DNA of 64,000 nt from Nocardia mangyaensis (lineage in GTDB: Bacteria; Actinomycetota; Actinomycetes; Mycobacteriales; Mycobacteriaceae), in contig NZ_CP018082.1 in assembly GCF_001886715.1 (NCBI RefSeq), positions 4,588,001 through 4,652,000 on the forward strand. Direction: 5' to 3'. This document shows positions 46,372 to 56,409 of the stretch, piece by piece. Position numbers and translations under genes: made by a program. The stretch's first letter is position 1; the number at the start of each line of letters is the position of its first letter. The notes below the pieces were generated by a model, which did no database searches, was not told the DNA's origin, and saw only the letters and a program-made list of their open reading frames with translations.

Positions 46372-48138
46372 TCAGTCCTCGCCGAGCAGCCCGGATTCGC
46401 GCAGCAGCACGCCGATCTCGGTGTCCTCGAGCTTCTTGATCAGACGATTGCGGACGAAGTCCGGGCCGGGCAGGCTCACCTCGGCACCATCGCGCAACCG
46501 GCTGGTCGCCGCGAGCAGCGAGCGGATGTCGTAGGTGGAGTCGAACACCTCCGGTACCCCGCGTTCGATGTCGAGCAACCGGTAGGCCGCCTCCATCCCG
46601 GTGCGCACCGAGTACTCGGTGGTGAAGATGCAGTCGCGGCTGGTCTCGGCGAACTGACCGATGAAGGCGAAGTTGACCGCACCCTCCGGCACCACGTCGG
46701 GCCGGTCACCGGCCGCGCGCGGCATGAAGAACGCGGTGACGTACGGCATCATCACCGGCACGCAGGTCGCGGCATCGGCGGCCAGCGCCGGGATCTCGGA
46801 CTCGGGCACGCCGAGGTGGTAGAGCCACTCCTGGGTGATCTCCTCGCCCGTGCACTCCTGCATCGTCTTGTTCACGAAGTCGCCGAGCCGGTCGACGAAC
46901 AGCGCGTACACCCACACCACGATCTGATCGGGCGGCTGTTGTTTGAAATGCGGCTGCCGGTTGACCGTCCAGCTCATCAGCCACGACGAATCCTTGACGG
47001 TGACGATGCCGCCGGTGACCACCCGGCCGCTGAACGGGTCCCGCTTCGCGATCTCCTCGATGTAGCGCGGGATCCGCTTGTCGAGGGTGGTGACCGTCGC
47101 CGATTCCCATTTCGTCTCCGGGATGTGGCCGCCGAAGACGTCGGGATGCCCGAACGACGGGTCCTTCTTCGCGATCCGCCGCCACAGATCCCAGGCCGGG
47201 GCAGGCCCCTCGTCGAGCGTGGCGGGGGTGTGCTGATCGCCCTCGTCGGAGTTCTCGGTGAGCGAGCCGATGGTGGCGAACACCAGATCGTTCGCGGTCA
47301 GGTCGACGCCGCCGGACTCGTCCTCGGCGACCCAGTGGATGCGGGTGGCCTGCTTGCGCGCGCCGCTGATGTCGAAGTCGATGTCGGTGACCTCGGTGTC
47401 GAACCGGAAGGCCACGCCCTGGTCGAGCAGCCAGCGATACAGCGGCAGCACCAGCGACTCGTACTGGTTGTACTTGGTGAACTTCAGCGCCGAGAAGTCG
47501 GGCAGCCCGCCGATGTGGTGGATGAAACGATGCAGGTACAGCTTCATCTCCAGCGCGCTGTGCCATTCCTCGAAGGCGAACATGGTGCGCCAGTACAGCC
47601 AGAAGTTGCTGGTCAGGAAGTCCTTGCCGAACACCTCGTCGATCCGCTTGTTCTCCATCTCCTCCCGCGTCGCCAGGAACACCTTCACGATGTCCTTCTG
47701 CGCGCGGTCGGTGAGGGCGAACAGGCCGTCGGTGTGCGCGTCCTGACCGCGTTTCACCGTCGCCCGCTGCAGCGAGAAGTTGGGGTCGTCCTTGTTGAGC
47801 CAGTAGAACTCGTCGAGCACGCTGGCGTCCTCGATCTCGAGGGACGGCACGGTGCGGAACAGATCCCACAGGCACTCGAAGTGGTTCTCCATCTCGCGGC
47901 CGCCGCGGATGACGAAACCCTTCTTCGGTTTCTTGATCCCGTCCAGCGCGCCACCGGGCAGCGGCAACCGTTCCAGGATGGTGATCCTGTCACCGGACAG
48001 CTGCCCGTCGCGGATCAGGAAGGCCGCGCCCGACATCGAGGCCAGTCCGGCGCCCACGAACCAGGCTGATTTGTCATCGACGCCCTCGGGCTTGCGGGGA
48101 CGGGCGAACGCTTCGTAATTGCCACTGCTGTAGTACAT
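46372..48138 (-). CDS. ohyA: Oleate hydratase (fatty acid double-bond hydratase)
   Basis: A 588-residue FAD-dependent hydratase that adds water to the cis-9 double bond of oleate or linoleate, giving 10-hydroxy fatty acids. Seen: a Rossmann FAD loop (FVGAGLASMSGAAFLIRDG), the ERLPLPGGALDG segment, RGGREMENHFECLWDLF, and the C-terminal family block NFAFIGQFAETSRDCIFTTEYSVRTGMEAAY. Length is normal. A hydroxyacyl-CoA dehydrogenase gene lies 37 bases upstream on the same strand, so both may serve fatty-acid metabolism. Confidence 0.93.
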   Translation of the reverse strand: MYYSSGNYEAFARPRKPEGVDDKSAWFVGAGLASMSGAAFLIRDGQLSGDRITILERLPLPGGALDGIKKPKKGFVIRGGREMENHFECLWDLFRTVPSLEIEDASVLDEFYWLNKDDPNFSLQRATVKRGQDAHTDGLFALTDRAQKDIVKVFLATREEMENKRIDEVFGKDFLTSNFWLYWRTMFAFEEWHSALEMKLYLHRFIHHIGGLPDFSALKFTKYNQYESLVLPLYRWLLDQGVAFRFDTEVTDIDFDISGARKQATRIHWVAEDESGGVDLTANDLVFATIGSLTENSDEGDQHTPATLDEGPAPAWDLWRRIAKKDPSFGHPDVFGGHIPETKWESATVTTLDKRIPRYIEEIAKRDPFSGRVVTGGIVTVKDSSWLMSWTVNRQPHFKQQPPDQIVVWVYALFVDRLGDFVNKTMQECTGEEITQEWLYHLGVPESEIPALAADAATCVPVMMPYVTAFFMPRAAGDRPDVVPEGAVNFAFIGQFAETSRDCIFTTEYSVRTGMEAAYRLLDIERGVPEVFDSTYDIRSLLAATSRLRDGAEVSLPGPDFVRNRLIKKLEDTEIGVLLRESGLLGED

Positions 48139-48175
48139 CCGAGCTCCTTCGTCCGATCCGGATACGGCGACGCGG

Positions 48176-49036
48176 CTAGGTGGAGTACTTGTAGAACCCT
48201 TCGCCGGAGGCCACGCCGAGCTTGCCCTTGTCGATGTAGTTGTCCTTGAGCCAGGCCGCGAGCTTCTTGCCCTCGCCGTCGGCGTTGGCCAGGATGTTGT
48301 ACGGGGTGGTCAGGCCGACGATGTCGAGGATCTGGAACGGGCCCATGGGCGAGCCGGTGGCGATGCGCCAGGTCTCGTCGACCGCGGCGGGTTCGGCGTA
48401 TCCGCCCGCCGCCAGGGCGATGCCGGAGTTGAGGAAGGGCACGAGCAGCGAGTTGAGGACGTAGCCCGCCTTCTCCTTGTGCAGTTCGATCGGCACCATG
48501 CCGATGGCCTCGGCGAAGTCGACGACCGCGCCGAACACCGCCGGGTCGGTGCGTGTGGTTCCCATGACTTCGGCGGTGTTGAACTTCCAGACCCGGTTGG
48601 CGAAGTGCAGGGCCAGGAAACGGTCGGCGCGCCCGGTGTAGTCGACCAGGTCGCTGGGCAGCAGAGTGGAGGAGTTCGTCGCGAACACAGTGCGCTCGGG
48701 CGCGAGTTCGCCGAGCTTGCGGTAGAGGTCGCGCTTGATGGCGAGAACCTCCGGGACGGCCTCGATGATCAGGTCGGCCTCGGCGGCCGCGGCGGCCAGA
48801 TCGTCGGTCAGGGTGATACCCGACGCCGTCGTCGCGGTGTTGTCGGCATCGGCGCCCTCGACCTCCTGCTGATAGACCGTGGCCAGCCCCTCGAGGCGTT
48901 GGCGCGCCGCCGTGAGCGCGGCGTCATCGATGTCGTAGGCGGTGACGTCGAAGCCGTGGAACGCGGTCTGGAAAGCGATCTGGGATCCGAGCACCCCGGT
49001 CCCGAGCACGGTTACCTTGCGGAATTCGGTGGTCAT
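48176..49036 (-). CDS. 3-hydroxyacyl-CoA dehydrogenase
   Basis: A 286-residue NAD-dependent dehydrogenase of the HAD/HBD type. It has a Rossmann loop VLGTGVLGSQIAFQTAFHG, then TNSSTLLPSDL and the catalytic histidine in ALHFANRVW (the usual H-F-NP becomes H-F-AN). The C-terminal domain starts near EKAGYVLNSLLVPFLNSG and ends with GEGFYKY. It would oxidise 3-hydroxyacyl-CoA in beta-oxidation or butyrate-type routes. Start 49036 is an ATG. Confidence 0.88.
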   Translation of the reverse strand: MTTEFRKVTVLGTGVLGSQIAFQTAFHGFDVTAYDIDDAALTAARQRLEGLATVYQQEVEGADADNTATTASGITLTDDLAAAAAEADLIIEAVPEVLAIKRDLYRKLGELAPERTVFATNSSTLLPSDLVDYTGRADRFLALHFANRVWKFNTAEVMGTTRTDPAVFGAVVDFAEAIGMVPIELHKEKAGYVLNSLLVPFLNSGIALAAGGYAEPAAVDETWRIATGSPMGPFQILDIVGLTTPYNILANADGEGKKLAAWLKDNYIDKGKLGVASGEGFYKYST

Positions 49037-49147
49037 GCGTCTCATCATGGACCGGATGACCGACCTCGTGTGGGACGCGACCCACACGTACCGGACATCT
49101 CGGGCGGCAGCCGGTAACAGTTCGGCAAACCGTCGCGCGAGAGCGGG

Positions 49148-50128
49148 TCAGCCGGCGGTGACCAGTCCTTCGGCGACCATCCAGTCGCGGGCGACCTCGG
49201 CCGGCTCTCGGCCATCGATGTCGACCTGGCGGTTGAGTTCGGTGATCACCTCGTTGGTCAGGCGCGCGGAGATCGGGGCCATGATCTCGGCGACTTCGGG
49301 GTGCGCGTCGGCGAAATCGCCGTGCATCACCACGGCGGCGTTGTACTTCGGGAAAAAGCCCTGGTCGTCTTCGAGCAGGACCAGGTCGAGGGCGGGGATG
49401 CGGCCGTCGGTCGCGGCGACCGAGCCGAACCGGCACTGGGTGGCGTCGGCGGTGGCCTGGTAGACGAGCGCGTCCTGGACGATCTGCTTCGGCACCGCCC
49501 CGACGTCGATACCGTACTTGCGGGCCATGCCGGGATAGCCGTCTTGGCGCACATTGAATTCGGTGCCGACGCAGGTGGCCGCCGCGGCGGGGTCTTTCGC
49601 GATGAGGTCCGCGTAGTCCGACAGCGTCCGCACCCCGGTCTGCTCGGCGGTGTTCCTGCTGGTGACGAGTGCGTAGGTGTTGTTCATCGGGGCCATCGCC
49701 GCCCACACCATGCCGTGTTCGGCCCGGTCGGCGTCGCGGACCAGTTCGAACTGTGTGCGTTCGTCCGGTTCGGGCGTCTCGTTGCCCAGGTAGTTGATCC
49801 AGCCGGTGCCGGTGTAGTCGTAGGCGATGTCGACCTGGCCGTGCAGCTGGGCGTCGCGCAGGCTGTTGGAGCCCTGAATGTTGGTCAGGTCGCGGACGTT
49901 CGCGCCCGCGGCGGTGAGCGCGAACTCGATGAGGTAGCCGAGGATGTTGGCCTCGGTGAAGTCCTTGGAGCCGACCGTCACGGCGACCCCGTCGAGTTCG
50001 GGCACCGGCCCGATACTGCCCGGCCCCACCGGCAGCGGCACCGAACTCCCCGACTGCAGACCACAACTCGTGAGAACGACGACACCGAGCACCGGGACGA
50101 GCCCGCGCAACCATCCGGCGATTCTCAC
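49148..50128 (-). CDS. Osmoprotectant ABC transporter substrate-binding lipoprotein (OpuCC-type)
   Basis: A 326-residue binding protein with a lipobox LTSC near residue 22, followed by a glycine-betaine/choline-type domain (VGSKDFTEANILGYLIEFAL...IDIAYDYTGTGWINYL). Aromatic residues that would cage a quaternary amine are present (YDYTGTGW). The start GTG overlaps the stop of the permease gene by four bases. Exact ligand (betaine, choline, carnitine or proline) unknown. Confidence 0.9.
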   Translation of the reverse strand: MRIAGWLRGLVPVLGVVVLTSCGLQSGSSVPLPVGPGSIGPVPELDGVAVTVGSKDFTEANILGYLIEFALTAAGANVRDLTNIQGSNSLRDAQLHGQVDIAYDYTGTGWINYLGNETPEPDERTQFELVRDADRAEHGMVWAAMAPMNNTYALVTSRNTAEQTGVRTLSDYADLIAKDPAAAATCVGTEFNVRQDGYPGMARKYGIDVGAVPKQIVQDALVYQATADATQCRFGSVAATDGRIPALDLVLLEDDQGFFPKYNAAVVMHGDFADAHPEVAEIMAPISARLTNEVITELNRQVDIDGREPAEVARDWMVAEGLVTAG

Positions 50129-50931
50129 CGCAACCCCTTCGGTCCGAGAAACTGTTCGGCCAGTGCGCCGAGCCAGTCGACGAACAGCGCGAGGGCGACA
50201 GCGAGCACCGCGCCGAGCGTCAGCGTCACGGTGTCACGCAGTTTGTACCCGGTGTCGATGAGGATGCCGAGCCCGCCCGCGCTCACCAGGAACGACAGCG
50301 TCGCGGTGCCGACCGCCAGCACCAGCGAGGTGCGCAGTCCGGCCAGGATGTAGGGCACGGCGAGCGGGAACTCGATGCGCCGCAGCACCTGCACCGCCGA
50401 CATGCCCTGCCCGCGGCCCGCATCGATCACGGCGGGATCGACCTGTTGATAGCCGAGAATCGTGTTGCGCAGCACCGGCAGCAGCGAGTAGAACGCGATC
50501 GGCGCGACCCCCACCCAGAACCCGGTGGTGCGAGTGGCCAAGTAGCACAGCACGATCAGGCCGATGGCGGGCGCCGAGGCCCCGATATTGGCGATGCCGA
50601 CGAAAATCGGTGCCAGCCGCCGGAACCGGTCCCGGGTGAGCAGCGTCCCCAGTGGCACCGCCACCGCGATGACGATCAGCACCACCGTCGCGGTGATCAG
50701 CACGTGCTGCCAGGTGACTTCGGCGATGGTGCCCACGTTGATACTGGCCTGCTGGGTCAGCGTGAGATCACGCCGAAACGCCCACACCAGTACCCCGATG
50801 GTCAGGATCAGCACGATCACCGGCTGCACGAGCAGGCGCAGCAGTTCGGCCCGGCGCTGCGCACCCGGCGCCGCCACCGTCGCGGGAACATCGACAACCG
50901 AACGCGGCCGGGCCGACAGGGAATTCGTCAT
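50125..50931 (-). CDS. Osmoprotectant ABC transporter permease (OpuCD-type)
   Basis: A 268-residue permease with six hydrophobic segments. The family loop reads VIDAGRGQGMSAVQVLRRIEFPLAVPYILAGLRTS. The first about 30 residues are a polar extension. The start at 50931 has GGGAGGGG seven bases upstream; GTG 50949 in frame is less well placed. A 247-base gap of unexplained high-GC sequence separates it from the ATPase gene. Confidence 0.88.
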   Translation of the reverse strand: MTNSLSARPRSVVDVPATVAAPGAQRRAELLRLLVQPVIVLILTIGVLVWAFRRDLTLTQQASINVGTIAEVTWQHVLITATVVLIVIAVAVPLGTLLTRDRFRRLAPIFVGIANIGASAPAIGLIVLCYLATRTTGFWVGVAPIAFYSLLPVLRNTILGYQQVDPAVIDAGRGQGMSAVQVLRRIEFPLAVPYILAGLRTSLVLAVGTATLSFLVSAGGLGILIDTGYKLRDTVTLTLGAVLAVALALFVDWLGALAEQFLGPKGLR

Positions 50932-51178
50932 GATCGAGGCCCCTCCCACCCGAGCCGTGTCGTCGATGGCGATCCCGCGCGCGCGACTCCGCCGATGGCC
51001 CCGGCCACCCCACCGCCGTGGGCTATCCGGCCCCTGCGGAGCACCAGCACTGTCGAGCCGTCGGAGCGTACAGCGCCACGATGGGCGGGGATCGGGGTGG
51101 CCGAGGCACCGGGGTATGGCATCGCGTCCCGCCGCGACAGCGGCTTCGAGGCGAGGAGCAGGCGGCGTGGGGCGGGGA

Positions 51179-52351
51179 TCACGTCGACACCGCCGCTGCC
51201 GGGGCGGGTGTGGCGAGATGTCTGATCAGGGTGTCGACGGTGACCACGCCCGCATAGGCGCCGGTGGGGTCGACGACGACGGCGGAGGCCGTGCGGTCGG
51301 TGAGCAGGAGGGCGAGTGCGTCCTGCAGGGTGGCGTCCGCGGGCACGGTGGTGCTGATCGGTGTGCCGAGATCGCGGAGGGACTCCGCGTGGGCGAGTTC
51401 GGATGCCGAGACCCGGTGCAGCGGACGGCGCTGCGGATCGATGACGATGCCCCACTGGCGATCACTGGCGCGCAGGGCGGCGGCCAGGTCGGCGGGTGCG
51501 GTGTCGTCGGTGACCGCCGTTGCCTGGTCCAAGTCGATGTCGGCGAGGACGACGAGGCCGAGTCGGTCGATGGCCGGGGTGGCGCCGACGAAACCGGCGA
51601 CGGTGTCGTCGGCGGGGGCGGCCAGGATGGCGGCGGGGGTGTCGTATTGCAGGATGCGGGAGCGGTCGCCGAGTACCGCGATGCGATCACCGAGCTTCAC
51701 CGCCTCGCCGAAGTCGTGGGTGACGAACACGATGGTCTTGCCGAGTTCGCGCTGTAGACGCAGCAATTCGTCCTGCAACAGGGCGCGGGTGATCGGGTCG
51801 ACGGCGCCGAATGGCTCGTCCATCAGCAGCACCGGTGGGTCGGCGGCGAGCGCCCTGGCCACTCCGACGCGCTGCTGCTGACCGCCGGAGAGCTGCCGGG
51901 GGTACCGAGTGCGGTAGATGGCGGGGTCGAGTCCGACGAGGGTGAGCATCTCGTCGGTGCGGGCGGCGGCGCGGCGGCGATCCCAGCCGAGCAGGCCGGG
52001 CACGGTGGCGATGTTCTTGGCGACGGTCAGGTGCGGGAAGAGTCCGGCCTGTTGGATCGAATAGCCGATGCCGCGGCGCAGTTCGTCGGCGTCGATCGCC
52101 CCGGCGTCGCGGCCGCCGATGGTGACGGTCCCGGAGGTGGGTTCGATGAGCCGGTTGATCATCCGCATGGTGGTGGTCTTGCCGCAGCCGGAGGGCCCGA
52201 CCAGCACCACGATCTCCCCGGCCGGAATGGTCATACTGACCTCGTCGACCGCCGGATCGGGTTGCTCCGGATAGCGTTTGGTGACCCGGTCCAGGACGAT
52301 CTCGACGCCGGAGACGGTCGCGGCCGCGGCGCTGGTTTCGGTGTCAGTCAC
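51179..52351 (-). CDS. Osmoprotectant ABC transporter ATPase with CBS pair (OpuCA-type)
   Basis: A 390-residue ATPase with Walker A (GPSGCGKTT), Q-loop (YSIQQAGLFPHL), signature (LSGGQQQR), Walker B (VLLMDEP) and H-loop (VTHDFGEA). Residues about 270-385 contain two CBS-like repeats (WGIVIDPQRRPLHRVS and ASAVVVDPTGAYAGVVTVDTL). In OpuA-type transporters these sense ionic strength and gate uptake. The start overlaps the upstream permease stop by eight bases. Confidence 0.9.
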   Translation of the reverse strand: MTDTETSAAAATVSGVEIVLDRVTKRYPEQPDPAVDEVSMTIPAGEIVVLVGPSGCGKTTTMRMINRLIEPTSGTVTIGGRDAGAIDADELRRGIGYSIQQAGLFPHLTVAKNIATVPGLLGWDRRRAAARTDEMLTLVGLDPAIYRTRYPRQLSGGQQQRVGVARALAADPPVLLMDEPFGAVDPITRALLQDELLRLQRELGKTIVFVTHDFGEAVKLGDRIAVLGDRSRILQYDTPAAILAAPADDTVAGFVGATPAIDRLGLVVLADIDLDQATAVTDDTAPADLAAALRASDRQWGIVIDPQRRPLHRVSASELAHAESLRDLGTPISTTVPADATLQDALALLLTDRTASAVVVDPTGAYAGVVTVDTLIRHLATPAPAAAVST

Positions 52352-52994
52352 GAATTCCCCTCGATATGGTGAGCCGTCCGAGCAGGAGCAGGACGCCGTC
52401 GAGCACGAGCGCGAGGACGACGATGAGGACGGTGCCGGTGAGTGCCTGCGGCACCGCGTTCGGGCTGCCGAGGCGTGAGAGCCCGGAGAAGATCAGATTG
52501 CCCAGGCCGGGGCCCTTCGCGTAGGCGGCCAGGGCCAGGATGCCCATGATCATCTGGGTGCTCACCCGCATGCCGGTGAGGATCGCCGGCCAGGCCAGCG
52601 GCAGTTCGATCGTGGTGAGCAGCCGCAGTCGATTCATGCCGACTCCACGCGCGGCATCGACGACCGACGGGTCCACCGAGGAAAGCCCGAGCACCGTATT
52701 GCGCAGGATGGGTAAGAGCGCGTACAGCACCAGCGCCACGATCGTCGGGCCGACGCCGAGCCCCAGGAACGGGATCAGCAACCCGAGCAGCGCGAACGAG
52801 GGCACCGTGAGGATCGCGCCCGCCGTGGCGGTCGCCGCCGCCGAGCCGAGCGGACTCCGGTACACCAGGACCCCGAGCGCCACCGCGATCAGCGTCGCCA
52901 CCACCAACGACTGGACCACGGCCGACACATGCAGATACGAATCGACCAGCAGCTGTTCTCGCCGGTTCACCACGAATGACCACAACGCGTCCAG
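52344..52994 (-). CDS. Osmoprotectant ABC transporter permease (OpuCB-type)
   Basis: About 216 residues, six hydrophobic segments, family loop VVDAARGVGMNRLRLLTTIELPLAWPAILTGMR. The N-terminus is unclear. Homologues usually begin near the TLDALWSFVVNR segment. A strong GGAGG (53002-53006) lies seven bases before a CTG at 52994, which fits a non-standard start. A longer GTG form from 53072 or a shorter TTG form from 52985 are the alternatives. It is the first gene of the transporter operon. Confidence 0.8.
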   Translation of the reverse strand: MDALWSFVVNRREQLLVDSYLHVSAVVQSLVVATLIAVALGVLVYRSPLGSAAATATAGAILTVPSFALLGLLIPFLGLGVGPTIVALVLYALLPILRNTVLGLSSVDPSVVDAARGVGMNRLRLLTTIELPLAWPAILTGMRVSTQMIMGILALAAYAKGPGLGNLIFSGLSRLGSPNAVPQALTGTVLIVVLALVLDGVLLLLGRLTISRGIRD

Positions 52995-53225
52995 GGTCTC
53001 ACCTCCCCGTAGTCCGGCGGCCCCACCGGGCCCTGCCCTCCGGAATGCCCCACCCACCACCGGGCGAAACACCCTGCCTCAGCCCCAGCGCGCTGCTCGA
53101 ACACCGAATCCGCCTGCGCAGAAACAGCTTTCATCAGCGCGAATCATCCTACGCGCCCCGCGACCACCTCGCGGCAATTCGTCCCCACCCCGTGCGCTCC
53201 GGGTCGGTCGCCGATCGTCACCCAC

Positions 53226-54641
53226 TCAAAGATCGGCCTCGGCCAATTCGGCTTTCACCACCGCGTAGGCGAGGGTGGGGCTGTATCCGCGGCGGGCGAG
53301 CAGGTCGACCAGGCGGCGGGCGGCTTTGGTGCGATCGAGGTCGGCGGGCATCGAACGAAGTTTGCGGCGAACCAGGTCGATGGCGGCCTGTTCGTCGCCC
53401 GGGACGGGCCTCGACCGGGCAGGACGCCCCTGGGTTCCGGGCGTTTCCATGCCGTCGGAGGTATCGACAGCATCGGCTGAACGCGCCGAGCCCGCACCAC
53501 CGAACCGCGGCCGATGACGAGCACGCCACGGCGAGACCTCCGCGGCGGCGCCGTCGGAGTCCGGCAGGCCGTCGGCGCCTGGGGGATCGTCCGTTCCACC
53601 GTCCCGGGATCGACTGTCGGACCGGGTGGGGCCGGTCGGGCGAGGTGGGGTGGGTGTGCGTTCATAGCCCGCGTCGGCGAGTTCGGTGGCGACGACGGCG
53701 AAGGCGGTGGACTGGTCGTAGCCGCGGCGGGCGAGCATGCCGACGAGACGGCGCAGCGCCTTGTCGCGATCGAGATCGCGGGGCAGGGTGCGGAGTTTGC
53801 GGCGGACCAGGTCGGCGGCGCGGGCGTGTTCGGCGGCGTCGGTGACGATCGCCAAGGCTTGCTCCACTTCGTCGGGTGCCACTCCCTTGTCCCGCAGTTC
53901 GCGCTGCAGGGCCTTCTTGCCCTTGCCGGAGTAGGTGTGTCTGGCGTGCACCCACTGCTGGGCGAAGGCCGCGTCATCGATCAGGCCGACTTCGGTGAGC
54001 CGACCGAGCGCCGCCTCGATGATCTCGAGCCGGAAGCCCTTCTCGCCCAGCCGCTTCTCCAGTTCGGCACGGCTGCGGGCGCGCACCGCGAGCAATCGCA
54101 GGCACGAGTCCTTGGCCTGCTCCAGGGTCGCGCCGGGCCGGTCACCCGGGGCGAGCCGACGTGTGCCGGCCCGCCTCTCGGGCTCTCCCGGCTCGGACCC
54201 GGCCGCCACCGGATCCGCATGCCGCCCGTCGTCACCACCGACGCCGGGCGACAGGGAGTCTTCATCGCGCCGTCGGGACCTGCGTCCCCGCCGCGCGCCG
54301 CGGGGACGGTCCCCGCTCCCCCTCCCCACGTGATCATCCGCCGACCGCCACGCGAGAGGTTCGGCCTCCACGCCGGGTCGGTTCGGGTGATTCGAGCGTG
54401 GTTCATCGGCGAATCCGATCGGGTGCGTGCGCTGCGGATCGCCCGCACCCGATCGAACCCCCCGGACGTCCGGCTCGACGCGCTGTTCGCGCGCCGAGCG
54501 GACGAGTTCTGTCGCCGATCCCGCCTGCGGCGCGGGCTCCGGCTCCACCTCGATGCCGAGGCGTGCCAGCTGCCTGCGCATGTCCTCGACCGGGTCGACG
54601 GCATCGGGGCGCGCGCGCCCGCCGGAGGTCGGCGAACCCAT
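53226..54641 (-). CDS. recX: Recombination regulator RecX, enlarged with a duplicated C-terminal repeat
   Basis: RecX inhibits RecA by binding its filament. Normal family length is about 150-200 residues; this chain has 471. Residues 1-170 are a disordered Arg/Pro/Asp-rich extension. Residues 171-325 are a full RecX core (three helical repeats; RSRAELEKRLGEKGF, FAQQWVHARH). After an 85-residue linker, residues 420-469 repeat the last core module (DLVRRKLRSMPADLDRTKA against DLVRRKLRTLPRDLDRDKA), about two-thirds identical by eye. It starts three bases after the recA stop, so it is made with RecA. Confidence 0.9.
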   Translation of the reverse strand: MGSPTSGGRARPDAVDPVEDMRRQLARLGIEVEPEPAPQAGSATELVRSAREQRVEPDVRGVRSGAGDPQRTHPIGFADEPRSNHPNRPGVEAEPLAWRSADDHVGRGSGDRPRGARRGRRSRRRDEDSLSPGVGGDDGRHADPVAAGSEPGEPERRAGTRRLAPGDRPGATLEQAKDSCLRLLAVRARSRAELEKRLGEKGFRLEIIEAALGRLTEVGLIDDAAFAQQWVHARHTYSGKGKKALQRELRDKGVAPDEVEQALAIVTDAAEHARAADLVRRKLRTLPRDLDRDKALRRLVGMLARRGYDQSTAFAVVATELADAGYERTPTPPRPTGPTRSDSRSRDGGTDDPPGADGLPDSDGAAAEVSPWRARHRPRFGGAGSARSADAVDTSDGMETPGTQGRPARSRPVPGDEQAAIDLVRRKLRSMPADLDRTKAARRLVDLLARRGYSPTLAYAVVKAELAEADL

Positions 54642-54644
54642 CGG

Positions 54645-55682
<1,038 letters not shown>

Positions 55683-55727
55683 GTGTGGTTCCCCTTCTCG
55701 AGGTGAGTGTCTCTCTGGTTGGCGCCC

Positions 55728-55750
55728 ACAGTAGAGGCCGGCACCGACAA
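55728..55750 (-). promoter_or_regulatory. RecA-NDp (PafBC-type) promoter motif of recA
   Basis: Read on the minus strand: TTGTCGGTG (complement of 55742-55750), eight bases, then TACTGT (complement of 55728-55733). This matches the published mycobacterial pattern TTGTCRGTG-N8-TANNNT at every fixed position. It drives LexA-independent DNA-damage induction through PafBC. It lies about 46-68 bases before the recA start. Confidence 0.8.
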
Positions 55751-55768
55751 GTTCTGCGCCCAGATTAG

Positions 55769-55784
55769 TCGAACACCCATTCGA
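55769..55784. promoter_or_regulatory. SOS box (LexA site) of recA
   Basis: TCGAACACCCATTCGA matches TCGAAC-N4-GTTCGA with one mismatch. It lies just upstream of the RecA-NDp motif and about 87 bases before the recA ATG. Confidence 0.85.
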
Positions 55785-55839
55785 GTCAAGCGACGCGCCC
55801 GGTAACACGCGAAGCGCTCCCCGACCGGCAACCCCGATG

Positions 55840-56289
55840 TCACCGCTGCGGCAGCACGGAGTCCTCACCCTCGGCGCGGGGCCCGAAGAGCCGCCGCTCG
55901 GATTCGTCGATGCGCACGTCGTTGATGCTGGCCTCCCGGCGCGCCATCCGCCCGTCCGGCGCGAACTCCCACTGCTCGTTGCCGTAGCTGCGCCACCACT
56001 GCCCCGCCGCGTCGTGCCATTCGTACTGGAAGCGCACGGCGATGCGGTTGTCGTGAAAGGCCCACAGATCCTTGCGCAGGACGTAGCCGTTCTCGGCCGC
56101 CCATTTGCGGGTGAGGAAGTCGACGATCGCCTCGTGACCGGTGAAGAACTCGTCGCGATTGCGCCACACCGAGTCCTCGGTGTAGGCCGCGGCGACACGC
56201 TCGGGATCTTTGGTGTTCCAAGCGTTTTCGGCGGCGAGCACCTTGGCACGCGCGGAGTCGAGATCGAACGGTGGTAGTGGTGGTCGCAC
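55840..56289 (-). CDS. DUF1348 (SnoaL-like) protein
   Basis: A 149-residue NTF2-fold protein of the DUF1348 family: [23 protein letters not shown], the [16 protein letters not shown] helix, and [28 protein letters not shown]. It is small, soluble and of unknown activity. The GTG at 56289 is the first in-frame start. It is divergent from a CGNR regulator gene 121 bases away, which probably controls it. Confidence 0.88.
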   Translation of the reverse strand: MRPPLPPFDLDSARAKVLAAENAWNTKDPERVAAAYTEDSVWRNRDEFFTGHEAIVDFLTRKWAAENGYVLRKDLWAFHDNRIAVRFQYEWHDAAGQWWRSYGNEQWEFAPDGRMARREASINDVRIDESERRLFGPRAEGEDSVLPQR

Positions 56290-56323
56290 GGCGAAGCCTT
56301 TCCCGGAGATTCGGAATGCCCGA

Positions 56324-56365
56324 ACCTAACCTGCTAATTTATTTTTGCCAGTTAGACCCTAAGGT
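56324..56365. promoter_or_regulatory. AT-rich divergent promoter/operator region
   Basis: The region between the DUF1348 and CGNR genes has an AT-rich core (TAATTTATTTTTG) flanked by CTAAC on the left and GTTAG on the right. It stands out against GC-rich surroundings and probably holds the promoters and the regulator site. Confidence 0.4.
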
Positions 56366-56409
56366 GGCAGACCGGCGGCGTCAACCGGTGGGGTTGGTAG
56401 CCTCGCCGG

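Noticed and set aside
50932..51178. Possible extra gene between the osmoprotectant ATPase and permease
   Set aside because: Frames there are short, Arg/Pro-rich and lack a ribosome site. It looks like spacer or decayed sequence.
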